This document shows positions 1-6,915 of a stretch of 18,541 nucleotides of DNA, piece after piece. The DNA is taken from assembly GCA_964392915.1 (NCBI GenBank), contig CAYMRS010000052.1, positions 1-18,541 on the forward strand, read 5' to 3'. The stretch's first letter is position 1; each line of letters opens with the position of its first letter. A model generated the notes under the pieces. That model was not told the DNA's origin and did no database searches. It worked only from the letters and a program-made list of their open reading frames with translations. The position numbers and the translations under genes were made by a program. The stretch comes from JAAYUK01 sp964392915. GTDB taxonomy: Bacteria; Nitrospirota; Thermodesulfovibrionia; Thermodesulfovibrionales; Dissulfurispiraceae.

Positions 1-52
1 AGGTTATGTTGAGGCCCTGAAGCCCCGGGCTTTAGCCCGGGGAGTGGTTCAC
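1..52 (+). mobile_element. Candidate IS200/IS605-type right end / omega-RNA 3' end
   Basis: The sequence shows a GC-rich hairpin, CCCCGGGC (23-30) with loop TTTA and GCCCGGGG (35-42), followed by AGTGG and then TTCAC at 48-52. A subterminal GC hairpin followed a few bases later by a short TTCA-type cleavage motif is the usual layout of IS200/IS605 right ends. In elements carrying tnpB it also forms the 3' end of the omega-RNA. No transposase or tnpB sequence lies inside the window, so any such gene would be to the left. The element boundary at 52/53 is inference. It could instead be an unrelated rho-independent terminator, but no T tract follows the stem. Confidence 0.45.
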
Positions 53-436
53 TACGATGCTGTAAAAATTAAGAAGCTCATTCACTTCTTCGTTCTTGAT
101 AAACCCGTTAATATTGGAAATTTTAACATTGAGACTTCGCAATTATTATCCTTCTCTCTCTCTCTTTAGCAAGTGAGGTGTCGCAATCCCTTCTATATGA
201 GGTCTTCTTTGTTTCGGAAAGAATCTGGGGCGTGGAGCCCGCAATGAAAATGAAAAGCTCTTTCCAATGAGTATTCGCCGATGGCGGGCTATGATTGGGT
301 GACCGCTTCCTTGGAGAATCTGACCGCATAGCCCCCTTCTTATTGAGAAGATTGCCGCCCCTTGCCTGCGTGATACTCAGCGGCTGTTTCCAGGATAAAA
401 AATGAATTAGCGCTATTATACTATGATATAGACCCG
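53..436. other. Non-coding region downstream of lpxK
   Basis: No convincing gene is seen in these 384 bases. The only open frame of any length (minus, 123-329) has no ribosome binding site or recognisable domain and a low-complexity Arg/Ser-rich translation. The region contains a short TC tract (153-164), the CRISPR-repeat-like sequence at 180-215, and AT-rich sequence at about 398-430 just past the lpxK stop. It lies between a possible transposon end and the 3' end of lpxK, so it may be insertion-site debris. Confidence 0.6.
180..215. repeat. Solitary CRISPR-repeat-like sequence (tentative)
   Basis: A 36-base stretch begins GTCGCAATCCCTTCT and ends TCTTTGTTTC. Read on the minus strand it begins GAAAC and ends AGAAGGGATTGCGAC. 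The length and the GGGATTGCGAC end resemble many type I/III CRISPR repeats. Only one clear copy is present. Weak partial echoes (a TGAG core next to C/T-rich sequence) occur near 129, 267 and 343 at roughly 70-base spacing, but they are too degenerate to call an array. It may be a remnant or a coincidence. Confidence 0.25.
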
Positions 437-1459
437 TCAGCTCATTTTCGGCAAAAGCCGTTCGAAGACATCTTCAAAGAAACCCACATCGAATACAAAG
501 CTGACGGCCAACGCATAGAGCGGCAACGCGCCTTTGTAAGCAGAGCATTTCACGAGGTCTTTTTCTGTCGTGATCAAAAACCCGCACCCGGCGCGTTCGG
601 CAATGCGGCACAGGTTGAGCAGGTCACGCTCGCGGTAAGCATAGTGGTCGGGGTATTCCTTGAACCCTTTGATGGCGCAGCCGGTCGATTCGAGCGTGCG
701 GCGGAAGGATTTAGGGTTGGCTATGCCGCTGAAGGCATACACCCGCTTGCCGCTCAGCAGGCCGATCGCCTGCCGGGCGCCCTCCGGAGACAACAAGGAC
801 TCCATCTCATATGACGCATGATGCAGCCCGGCTTCTGAATTGATGGCGGCAAGTTCGCGTTCGACCGGCTCGTTTTTTTTCTTTGTCGTAACGAGCAAAT
901 GAGCGCGGCTCAGAGCGCTCATTTGCTCGCGGAGCGGTCCAAGCGGCAGAAGGCGCCGGTTGCCGAAAGGGTTCGTGCCGTCAATGAGGACGATATCCAC
1001 ATCGCGAGCCAGTTTCCAGTGCTGGAAGCCGTCGTCCAGAATGAACAGAATGCGCGGTATCTCCTGCGCGGCATATGGCGTTTCAGCGAGATGTTCGAGC
1101 GCAAACATGCCGCCCGCATAGCGATCCGGCGACTTCACGACAGGCACGCCCGGCAGCCGCCCGGCCATAAGCACCGGCTCGTCACCAGCCTCGCGCACCC
1201 CTATCAGCGGCTTGTTCCCCGCGCTCACAAAACAGGGGCCTTGCGCCTTTCCCCGGTAGCCTCTTGTCAGAATAATCGGAGCAAATCCGCGCCGGACGGC
1301 CTCTTCGGCAAGGGCGATGGCCGCGGGAGTCTTGCCCGTGCCGCCGACCGTGAGGTTGCCGATGCTGACGACCGGATAGGGCAGGCGTTTCCGCGCGGCA
1401 ACCATGCGTTTTTGCTTTGCCAGCATGCCTTTCAGATATATGTGTTCCAGCAGGTTCAT
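437..1459 (-). CDS. lpxK: Tetraacyldisaccharide 4'-kinase LpxK
   Basis: LpxK phosphorylates the 4' position of the tetraacyldisaccharide-1-phosphate to give lipid IVA. This is a late step of lipid A synthesis at the inner face of the cytoplasmic membrane. The 340-residue length is normal for the family. The family-typical P-loop segment VVSIGNLTVGGTGKTP lies at about residues 31-45, and the conserved DDGFQH motif at about 142-147. The N terminus before the P-loop is short, but the segment PYPVVSIGN aligns with the usual family start region. The ATG at 1459 is the natural start, with only a weak AAGG upstream. The gene is divergent from the fadL-like gene and the 164-base gap must hold both promoters. 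Its presence marks an LPS-bearing Gram-negative cell. Confidence 0.96.
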   Translation of the reverse strand: MNLLEHIYLKGMLAKQKRMVAARKRLPYPVVSIGNLTVGGTGKTPAAIALAEEAVRRGFAPIILTRGYRGKAQGPCFVSAGNKPLIGVREAGDEPVLMAGRLPGVPVVKSPDRYAGGMFALEHLAETPYAAQEIPRILFILDDGFQHWKLARDVDIVLIDGTNPFGNRRLLPLGPLREQMSALSRAHLLVTTKKKNEPVERELAAINSEAGLHHASYEMESLLSPEGARQAIGLLSGKRVYAFSGIANPKSFRRTLESTGCAIKGFKEYPDHYAYRERDLLNLCRIAERAGCGFLITTEKDLVKCSAYKGALPLYALAVSFVFDVGFFEDVFERLLPKMS

Positions 1460-1547
1460 GGTGAGTGCGCCTTCAGTTTACCCCGCAGCCCCGAAATGCT
1501 GCAAGAAAGCTGAACCAAAACACGAACCAGCAGTGTTCCGATATTTC

Positions 1548-1576
1548 TTGACACGATTTTTTTCTATACGTAAGCT
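1548..1576 (+). promoter_or_regulatory. Putative sigma70 promoter of the fadL-like gene
   Basis: A perfect -35 TTGACA (1548-1553) is followed after 17 bases by TAAGCT (1571-1576), a weak -10. It lies about 50 bases upstream of the start codon at 1624. The -35 and the spacing are good, but the -10 matches consensus at only three positions. Confidence 0.45.
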
Positions 1577-1623
1577 AAAAAGCATTGTTCCCGCCACAGC
1601 AATTCATCCCCAGGAGGGTCGCC

Positions 1624-2946
1624 ATGAAGATTCACGCTTCTCTGACGTATCGCCTCGCAGTCCTCTTTCTTTCATTGTTCGCAGTAACCGCGGTATGCAG
1701 CAACGCAGCAGCATCGGGCTTCGCGCTCATTGAACAGGGTGTTTCGGGCCTCGGCAACGCGTATGCCGGCGCCGCCGCCACCGCTGAAGATGCGTCAACG
1801 ATTTTCTTCAATCCTGCAGGACTGACCCGCGTTAAAGGCATGCAGGGAATTGTGGCGGGGCATCTCATCATCCCGTCCGCCAAATTCACCAATAACGGGT
1901 CCACGCTGGTTGGCGGAACAGTCTCCCTGACAGGAAACGTTGACAATGGCGGAGCGGTGGCGTTCGTGCCGAACACCTACGCGAGCTATCAGGCGAACGA
2001 CCGGGTGTTTCTCGGCATCGGCATTAATGCCCCGTTCGGGCTGAAAACAGAATTCGACAACAACTGGGTCGGCCGCTACCACGGCACGCTGACCGACATG
2101 ATGACGGTCAACGTGAACCCGACCGTTGCCGTTAAATTCAATAATTATGTGAGCTTCGGAGCCGGCCTCAACATTCAGTACATTCGCGTGAAATACGGAA
2201 GCCGGATAGATTTTGGTCTCATAATGAACCCTGCCCTTGCCCAGCAGAGAGACGGGGCTGTGATGAATGAAGGCGACAGCCTCGGCTTCGGCTTCAATCT
2301 GGGAGCGCTGATAGAGCCGACTGATAAAACGAGGTTCGGCATCGCATACCGTTCCCGCGTCAAGCACGATCTCAAGGGCGACGCCGATTTTTCAGACGTG
2401 CCTGCTGCTCTCGCCGGAATGTTCTACGACACGCCCATCACTGCCGATGTAACGCTCCCCGATACGCTTTCGTTCAGTGCCTATCATGAATTCCTCCCGC
2501 AGTGGGCTGTCATGGCGGACGCCACCTGGACCAACTGGAGCCTGTTCAAGGAAGTGCGGATAAAATACGCAAACGGGCTGCCCGATGGTCTGACGACAAC
2601 CATATGGAAAGACTCGTGGCGGTATTCGCTCGGGCTCACCTATGCTCCGTCGCCGTCGCTGAAGCTCCGCGCCGGTGTTGCATACGATCTGTCCCCGGTT
2701 CGCAATCCCGAGCACCGGACGCCCCGCATCCCCTGTGAAGATCGCTTCTGGACAGCCCTCGGGTTCACCTACGTTGCATCGAAAGGCGTTACACTTGATG
2801 CCGGATATGTCCACATTTTCGTGAAGGATCCGAAAGTGAACCTGCAGGCGACCCCCACAAATGAAAACCGTTTGCGCGGCAATCTTGTCGGTTCTTTTGA
2901 TGCCTCGGTGAACATCATCAGCGCGCAGGCCAGGATTGCTTTCTAG
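1624..2946 (+). CDS. FadL/OmpP1/TodX-family outer-membrane transport protein
   Basis: This 440-residue protein belongs to the FadL family of 14-stranded outer-membrane barrels that pass long-chain fatty acids or hydrophobic compounds. A signal peptide occupies about residues 1-31 (basic start, hydrophobic LAVLFLSLFAV, then an AAA-S region). The mature N terminus, SGFALIEQGVSGLGNAYAG, matches the FadL hatch region, and the family NPA motif follows in FFNPAGL. Alternating aromatic/polar strands continue to a terminal ARIAF, with the C-terminal Phe expected for BAM-dependent insertion. The start at 1624 is chosen over the in-frame 1585 because an AGGAGG lies seven bases upstream and the signal peptide begins properly there. 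The ligase gene follows after 9 bases, so the two are probably co-transcribed. The substrate cannot be read from the sequence. Confidence 0.92.
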   Translation: MKIHASLTYRLAVLFLSLFAVTAVCSNAAASGFALIEQGVSGLGNAYAGAAATAEDASTIFFNPAGLTRVKGMQGIVAGHLIIPSAKFTNNGSTLVGGTVSLTGNVDNGGAVAFVPNTYASYQANDRVFLGIGINAPFGLKTEFDNNWVGRYHGTLTDMMTVNVNPTVAVKFNNYVSFGAGLNIQYIRVKYGSRIDFGLIMNPALAQQRDGAVMNEGDSLGFGFNLGALIEPTDKTRFGIAYRSRVKHDLKGDADFSDVPAALAGMFYDTPITADVTLPDTLSFSAYHEFLPQWAVMADATWTNWSLFKEVRIKYANGLPDGLTTTIWKDSWRYSLGLTYAPSPSLKLRAGVAYDLSPVRNPEHRTPRIPCEDRFWTALGFTYVASKGVTLDAGYVHIFVKDPKVNLQATPTNENRLRGNLVGSFDASVNIISAQARIAF

Positions 2947-2955
2947 GCGCGCGTG

Positions 2956-4488
2956 ATGATTCTGCATCATCAGTTCATCAGGATTGCCAAGAAGTTCGGC
3001 GACAAAATGGCGTTTATCGACCGCTCTACGGATCGCAGGATGAGCTATACCCAGATGCTGATTGCGGCGCTCATCTTTGCGGACAAGCTGAAGCGGTTCG
3101 ATCCCGGCTACCTCGGCATTATGCTGCCGACGTCAGCGGGCTGCGCTCTTGCCAGCATCGCGTCGCTCATGACCGGCCGCGTGCCGGTCATGATCAACTA
3201 CGCGACCGGCGCCGCGGGAAATGCTACATACGCGCAGAAAAAATGCGGCTTCAGCACAATTGTTACCTCCAAGACGCTGATCGAAAAGATAGGATGCCCG
3301 ATCGTTGACGGAATGATCTTCGTGGAGGACATCGTCAGTTCCATCACACCCGCCGACAAGCTGTTCGCAGCGGCAAAGGCTGTGCTGCCGCTGCCGCTTC
3401 TTCTGCCGCTTCTCGGAAGTGTCAATAACGACGACACGGCGGTAATCCTCTTTACCAGCGGCAGCGAGAAGGACCCGAAAGCGGTCGAGTTGACTCACGC
3501 CAATATCAGTTCAAATATTGATGGCTTTTCCCGCGCGGTCGATATTTCCGACAAGGATGTCATGCTTGCCATTCTGCCTTTTTTCCATGTCTTCGGCCTT
3601 ACAGTGAACCTCTGGACCCCGCTTTTTTTCGGCATGACGGTCGTTTCCTATGCGAACCCGCTCGATCTCAAGACCGTCTGCACCATCGCGCGCGAAGAGC
3701 GGCCGACTTTGCTTATTGGCACCCCGTCTTTTTTCCTCGGATATCTGAAAAAGTCCGATCAGGGTGACTTCGCGAGCGTCCGGCTCGCGGTTGTCGGCGC
3801 CGATCGTTGTCCGGAGCCTCTTCGAGAGGAGTTTTTGGCCAAGCATAAACTTGAGATATGCGAGGGATACGGCACCACCGAAACATCTCCCGTTATTGCG
3901 GTCAACGCCCCCGGGGCAAACCGGCCAGGGAGCGTTGGAAAGCCGATTCCGGGCGTGCAGGTTCGCATTCAGCATCTCGAAACTGACCGTGACTGCGCCG
4001 TCGGCGAACTCGGGCGCATTCTGGTCAAGGGCGACATCGTCATGAAGGGGTATCTTGACGACCTGGAAGAGACGGCGGTGCGCATTCATAACCGCTGGTA
4101 CGACACGGGCGACATGGGATATCTCGACGCGGACGGATACCTCTGGCACGCCGGGCGACTGAAGCGTTTTGTGAAGATAGGCGGCGAGATGGTCTCGCTT
4201 GTGCGGGTTGAATATGTCCTCGAAAAGCTGCTTCCGGATGATGTCTCCTGCTGTGTCGTTGAAGTTCCTGATCAGAAAAAGGGCGCCCGGATAATCGCTG
4301 TCGTTACGAACACACTGGTGAACGAGAAACAGATTGTCAAGGAGATGGCGAAGCAGTTACCGACAATAGCACTTCCCAAAGAGTTTCTGGTCATTCCGGA
4401 GTTGCCGAAGATGGGCAGCGGCAAGATAGACTTCCGGGGCGTGTCCCAGATAGTCGCGGAGCGTCTTGTTCACCAGAGCAGGAAATAA
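2956..4488 (+). CDS. AMP-forming acyl-ACP/acyl-CoA synthetase, Aas-type adenylation protein
   Basis: This 510-residue protein belongs to the ANL adenylate-forming superfamily, which activates a carboxylate with ATP and passes it to a thiol carrier. Visible motifs are the phosphate loop ILFTSGSEKDPKAVELTH (about 164-181), YGTTE (305-309), YDTGD (382-386), the hinge region GRLKRFVKIGGEMVSL, and the catalytic Lys490 in GSGKIDF. The N-terminal segment (GIMLPTSAG... RVPVMINYATGA... TIVTSKTLIEK) reads like the acyl-ACP synthetase domain of the Aas bifunctional protein, but the acyltransferase half is absent. The phosphate loop has K-D where many members have G-x and an Ala where Gly is common after the Lys. 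GTG at 2953 and ATG at 2956 are adjacent possible starts and the ATG is preferred. Coupling to the FadL-like gene suggests activation of an imported fatty acid. ACP versus CoA as acceptor is unresolved. Confidence 0.85.
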   Translation: MILHHQFIRIAKKFGDKMAFIDRSTDRRMSYTQMLIAALIFADKLKRFDPGYLGIMLPTSAGCALASIASLMTGRVPVMINYATGAAGNATYAQKKCGFSTIVTSKTLIEKIGCPIVDGMIFVEDIVSSITPADKLFAAAKAVLPLPLLLPLLGSVNNDDTAVILFTSGSEKDPKAVELTHANISSNIDGFSRAVDISDKDVMLAILPFFHVFGLTVNLWTPLFFGMTVVSYANPLDLKTVCTIAREERPTLLIGTPSFFLGYLKKSDQGDFASVRLAVVGADRCPEPLREEFLAKHKLEICEGYGTTETSPVIAVNAPGANRPGSVGKPIPGVQVRIQHLETDRDCAVGELGRILVKGDIVMKGYLDDLEETAVRIHNRWYDTGDMGYLDADGYLWHAGRLKRFVKIGGEMVSLVRVEYVLEKLLPDDVSCCVVEVPDQKKGARIIAVVTNTLVNEKQIVKEMAKQLPTIALPKEFLVIPELPKMGSGKIDFRGVSQIVAERLVHQSRK

Positions 4489-4591
4489 TGAGAAGGGCCG
4501 GATGCCAGTATCTTTGCCCGTGGGGAAAAGGGCTTGTGCGCTGTAAATGCGTGGCAACCGGAAAGAGCTTGTGCCTGAAAGCCAATAGCAA

Positions 4592-4624
4592 CAACGCGCC
4601 ACGGAGACCTTCCGTGGCGCGTTG
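4592..4624. terminator. Strong hairpin between convergent genes, probable bidirectional terminator
   Basis: A perfect 14-bp inverted repeat, CAACGCGCCACGGA (4592-4605) and TCCGTGGCGCGTTG (4611-4624), has a 5-base loop. It lies between the plus-strand ligase (stop at 4488) and the minus-strand sHSP operon (stop at 4636). Position and stem strength suit a terminator for both, but neither side has a clear T tract, so efficiency and mechanism are uncertain. Confidence 0.6.
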
Positions 4625-4635
4625 CAAGGCTTCGT

Positions 4636-5124
4636 TTATTTCGCTTTTACCGTAATCTTTTTCACCGCCTTCACCGCCTTTGCCGACTTGGGCAGCGTTA
4701 CGGTGAGTACTCCCTTTTTGAACTCGGCATCGACCTTCTCGGTTTCGATTTCGACCGGCAGGGGGATGGTTCTGCTGAAAGACCCATATGACCGCTCCAT
4801 CCGGTAGTAATCCTTGCCCTTGTCTTCCTTCTCGATCTTTTTTTCGCCTTTGATTGTAACCGAGTCGCGGCCGATCGAAACGTCGATATTCTTCTCATCA
4901 ATGCCCGGAAGCTCTGCTGTCACTGCAAACTGCTTCTCGGTTTCTACCACATCGACCTTCGGACTGAACGTTGCGCCCCTTCCGCCGAACGGTTCGACAT
5001 CAAACCCGCGAAAGAAGCTGTCGAAAAGACGGTTCATTTCGTCACGAAAGAGATCGACAGGGTGCTCCGCCTTGCCTTCCTGGGTCGGCTCCTTTGCTGA
5101 AGGCACAAGATTCTTGAACGCCAT
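4636..5124 (-). CDS. Small heat-shock protein, Hsp20/alpha-crystallin family (third gene of sHSP operon)
   Basis: This 162-residue cytoplasmic ATP-independent holdase would bind unfolding proteins during stress and assemble into oligomers. The alpha-crystallin domain spans about residues 53-147, with the conserved ELPGID segment near its start and the family signature FKKGVLTVTLPK near its end. The I-x-V motif (ITV, 157-159) used for oligomer contacts follows. The N-terminal arm contains an amphipathic DLFRDEMNRLFDSFFRGF segment. The in-frame extension back to 5370 is rejected because a good AGGAGG lies just upstream of the ATG at 5124 and the extension would overlap the neighbouring gene. 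It follows the second sHSP gene after 13 bases. Confidence 0.93.
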   Translation of the reverse strand: MAFKNLVPSAKEPTQEGKAEHPVDLFRDEMNRLFDSFFRGFDVEPFGGRGATFSPKVDVVETEKQFAVTAELPGIDEKNIDVSIGRDSVTIKGEKKIEKEDKGKDYYRMERSYGSFSRTIPLPVEIETEKVDAEFKKGVLTVTLPKSAKAVKAVKKITVKAK

Positions 5125-5137
5125 GGATGCCTCCTTT

Positions 5138-5539
5138 CTAAGCCCCGGCACGCACCGCGATTTTCCGCGTCTTCGCGGCAGCCGCCTTGGGCAGCACAAT
5201 TCGTAATACGCCGTTCCTGACGGTCGCCTCGATATTTTCGCGGTCGACCTCGTCCGAAAGGGTGAATACGCGCTGATAATCGCCGACGCCGTATTCAGCT
5301 GCAACCAGCCGGTGGTTTTCCGGGATCTCGGCCTCGACCTTCCCATAGATTGTAAGAACGTTCTTCTCAAGTTTCAGTTCAACGGATGCTTCATCGACGC
5401 CCGGCATGTCCGCAAAAACCTCGATAAAATCCTTCGCCTCAACGATATCTACCGTCGGCGTATAGACGCGACGGAACCGGGTGCGCTCGGCCTGAAGATC
5501 GCTTCCTTGGGTCTGGACTTCTTTCTTCTCAGTTGACAT
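5138..5539 (-). CDS. Small heat-shock protein, Hsp20/alpha-crystallin family (second gene of sHSP operon)
   Basis: This 133-residue member of the alpha-crystallin family has a short charged N-terminal arm. Its alpha-crystallin domain spans about residues 26-119, with ADMPGVDE near the start and VRNGVLRIVLPK near the end. A C-terminal I-x-V motif (IAV, 127-129) is present. It is clearly diverged from its two neighbours and is not a recent copy. A GGGGGA sequence lies about 6 bases before the ATG at 5539, and the first sHSP gene ends 10 bases upstream, so the three genes read as one operon. Mixed oligomers with the neighbours are possible but not shown. Confidence 0.92.
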   Translation of the reverse strand: MSTEKKEVQTQGSDLQAERTRFRRVYTPTVDIVEAKDFIEVFADMPGVDEASVELKLEKNVLTIYGKVEAEIPENHRLVAAEYGVGDYQRVFTLSDEVDRENIEATVRNGVLRIVLPKAAAAKTRKIAVRAGA

Positions 5540-5549
5540 GATCGTCCCC

Positions 5550-5981
5550 CTACGCTGTCTTTACCGTTATTTTTTTCGACATATCGGCTACAGCCCTCGG
5601 AAGCGTGACCGTTAGCACCCCCTTGCTCACATGGGCATCTACCTTGCCGGCATCAACTTCGTACGGCAGTTCGACCGTACGGGTAAATTGTCCGGCCCAC
5701 CGCTCGCGGCGATGATACGATTCACCGTCCTTCAGATCAAAAGCTTTACGCGTACCTTTTAGTGTAAGCGTGCTTCCAACAACATGGATATCGATTGCGT
5801 CAGGCTCGATGCCCGGTATTTCGATCGTCACCACGGTGTTTTCAGCAGACACCCAGAGATTGACTGGCGGAAACTCTCGTCCCGAAAACGGAGCCAATCC
5901 GCTCCGCACGCGGTTAATCCGCTCAAACTCTCTCCAGGGGTCCAGAAACCTGCCGATTCTCTCGAGTTCCGAAAGCAACAT
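5550..5981 (-). CDS. Small heat-shock protein, Hsp20/alpha-crystallin family (first gene of sHSP operon)
   Basis: This 143-residue small heat-shock protein has its alpha-crystallin domain at about residues 37-130. The domain contains IEIPGIEP near the start and VSKGVLTVTLPR near the end, with the I-x-V motif ITV at 138-140. The N-terminal arm has the FLDPWREFERI segment common in bacterial class A-like sHSPs. The ATG at 5981 is chosen because AGGAGG sits eight bases upstream. The in-frame extension to 6044 would begin inside the CIRCE operator and is rejected. The gene is closest to the CIRCE promoter and so first in the operon. Confidence 0.93.
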   Translation of the reverse strand: MLLSELERIGRFLDPWREFERINRVRSGLAPFSGREFPPVNLWVSAENTVVTIEIPGIEPDAIDIHVVGSTLTLKGTRKAFDLKDGESYHRRERWAGQFTRTVELPYEVDAGKVDAHVSKGVLTVTLPRAVADMSKKITVKTA

Positions 5982-6037
5982 TGCAGTGACCTCCTGCTGA
6001 AAAAAGTTATCGCTCCAAAGGAGCTCTCGAATTGCTG

Positions 6038-6064
6038 TTAGCACTCTCAGTGATAGAGTGCTAA
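6038..6064 (-). promoter_or_regulatory. CIRCE operator (HrcA binding site)
   Basis: A perfect CIRCE inverted repeat is present: TTAGCACTC (6038-6046), 9 bases, GAGTGCTAA (6056-6064). HrcA binds this element in many bacteria to repress groE and dnaK operons, and heat relieves the repression. Here it lies between the promoter and the first of three sHSP genes, with a leader of about 56 bases to the start codon. hrcA itself is not in the window. Confidence 0.95.
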
Positions 6065-6068
6065 TTTA

Positions 6069-6097
6069 TTAATACAACAATTTGATGGAACTGTCAA
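6069..6097 (-). promoter_or_regulatory. Sigma70-type promoter of the sHSP operon
   Basis: On the minus strand, a perfect -35 TTGACA (6092-6097) is followed after 17 bases by -10 TATTAA (6069-6074). The CIRCE element begins 4 bases downstream of the -10, so it covers the expected transcription start. This is the normal layout for HrcA repression. No sigma32-type promoter was recognised. Confidence 0.85.
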
Positions 6098-6381
6098 GAT
6101 GGCGGACAATTCATTGATTTAATGGTGTTTTATTAACTACAAAGAGGGGCAGGTGTTCACTGTATCCTGAATCAGAGCTTTTCATGTCCCTCCCGGTATC
6201 CCGCTGACTTGCATGCAATGGCAAGGCATGAGGCATGAACTTGAGATTCCATGCCGATAAGCAATGCGATTGATCAGTCCAGGAAGTTAGCGGACGGTCC
6301 CGTGCCGCTTCGGCACGAACACTTCCGTGCCGGAGCAGCTCAGTTCGGCATCACATGATGCCGGCGCGGGTCACCTGTTGA
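6098..6381. other. Non-coding region with short hairpins
   Basis: About 280 bases lie between the sHSP promoter and the TPR gene stop, and no gene is seen. Two hairpins lie near the TPR side: CGTGCCG-CTT-CGGCACG (6301-6317) and CGGCATCA-CA-TGATGCCG (6346-6363). Their position downstream of the TPR gene suits transcription termination or mRNA 3'-end protection, but neither has a T tract. The rest (6098-6300) shows nothing recognisable. Confidence 0.5.
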
Positions 6382-6891
6382 CTATTCGGGAGGGGTCTGC
6401 TTCAATTGCTGGAGAATTTTCTCAACGCCCTCCGCGTAATTTTTGTGCTCAGCCGGGGCGTTCGCGACGAATTGTTCATATGCCTCAACGGCCTCGGCAG
6501 TATGCCCCGAGCGGTACAACGCAAGGCCGAGGTTGTAATAGGCCGTAAAAAGGGTCGGTTCAAGAGAAAGCGCTCTCTTGAGTGGAACAATCGCTTCTTC
6601 AAATTGTTTCCTGTTCAGCAGCGCAAGGCCAAGATTGGCGTGAGCAGCAGCGAAATCAGAATTAAGTTCGAGAGCGATCTGGAATTCGCGGGCGGCCCTG
6701 TCGAGATCGCCGTTGTGGAAAACAGCCAGGCCGAGGTTGTTATGTCCTTCCGGTGTGTCAGGCATGAGCTCTACAAATTTCTCAAAAGACGCGACAGCTT
6801 CCGCGAATTGTCCCGTTGCAAGATGTTCATTGCCTTCAGCAAAAAAATCCGGTGTCTGTTCCTGTTCGTGCTCCTGCTTCCGCTCATTCAT
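6382..6891 (-). CDS. Tetratricopeptide repeat protein
   Basis: This 169-residue protein is made mostly of four TPR units, at about residues 13-46, 47-80, 81-114 and 115-148. The usual TPR pattern is clear in segments such as NNLGLAVFHNGDLDRAAREF, ANLGLALLNRKQFEEAI and YYNLGLALYRSGHTAEAV. TPRs form helical scaffolds for protein-protein contacts, and the partner here is unknown. There is no signal peptide or membrane segment, so it is probably cytoplasmic. The ATG at 6891 has AAGGAG nine bases upstream. It begins 24 bases after the YkgJ-like gene and is probably co-transcribed with it and pyrE. Confidence 0.88.
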   Translation of the reverse strand: MNERKQEHEQEQTPDFFAEGNEHLATGQFAEAVASFEKFVELMPDTPEGHNNLGLAVFHNGDLDRAAREFQIALELNSDFAAAHANLGLALLNRKQFEEAIVPLKRALSLEPTLFTAYYNLGLALYRSGHTAEAVEAYEQFVANAPAEHKNYAEGVEKILQQLKQTPPE

Positions 6892-6915
6892 ATCGAGAAA
6901 CTCCTTGTGTTCCTG

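Noticed and set aside
153..164. TC dinucleotide tract as a phase-variation repeat
   Set aside because: Only six units, not inside or just before any recognisable gene.
123..329. 68-codon minus-strand frame in the left non-coding region
   Set aside because: No ribosome binding site, no similarity, low-complexity Ser/Arg/Lys translation.
899..1513. 204-codon plus-strand frame opposite lpxK
   Set aside because: It is antisense to the conserved lpxK frame, has no domain and no ribosome binding site.
3511..4149. 212-codon minus-strand frame opposite the Aas-type ligase
   Set aside because: It is a shadow of the conserved adenylation domain on the other strand.
5982..6044. Longer start for the first sHSP gene
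   Set aside because: It would start inside the CIRCE operator; the ATG at 5981 has an ideal AGGAGG.
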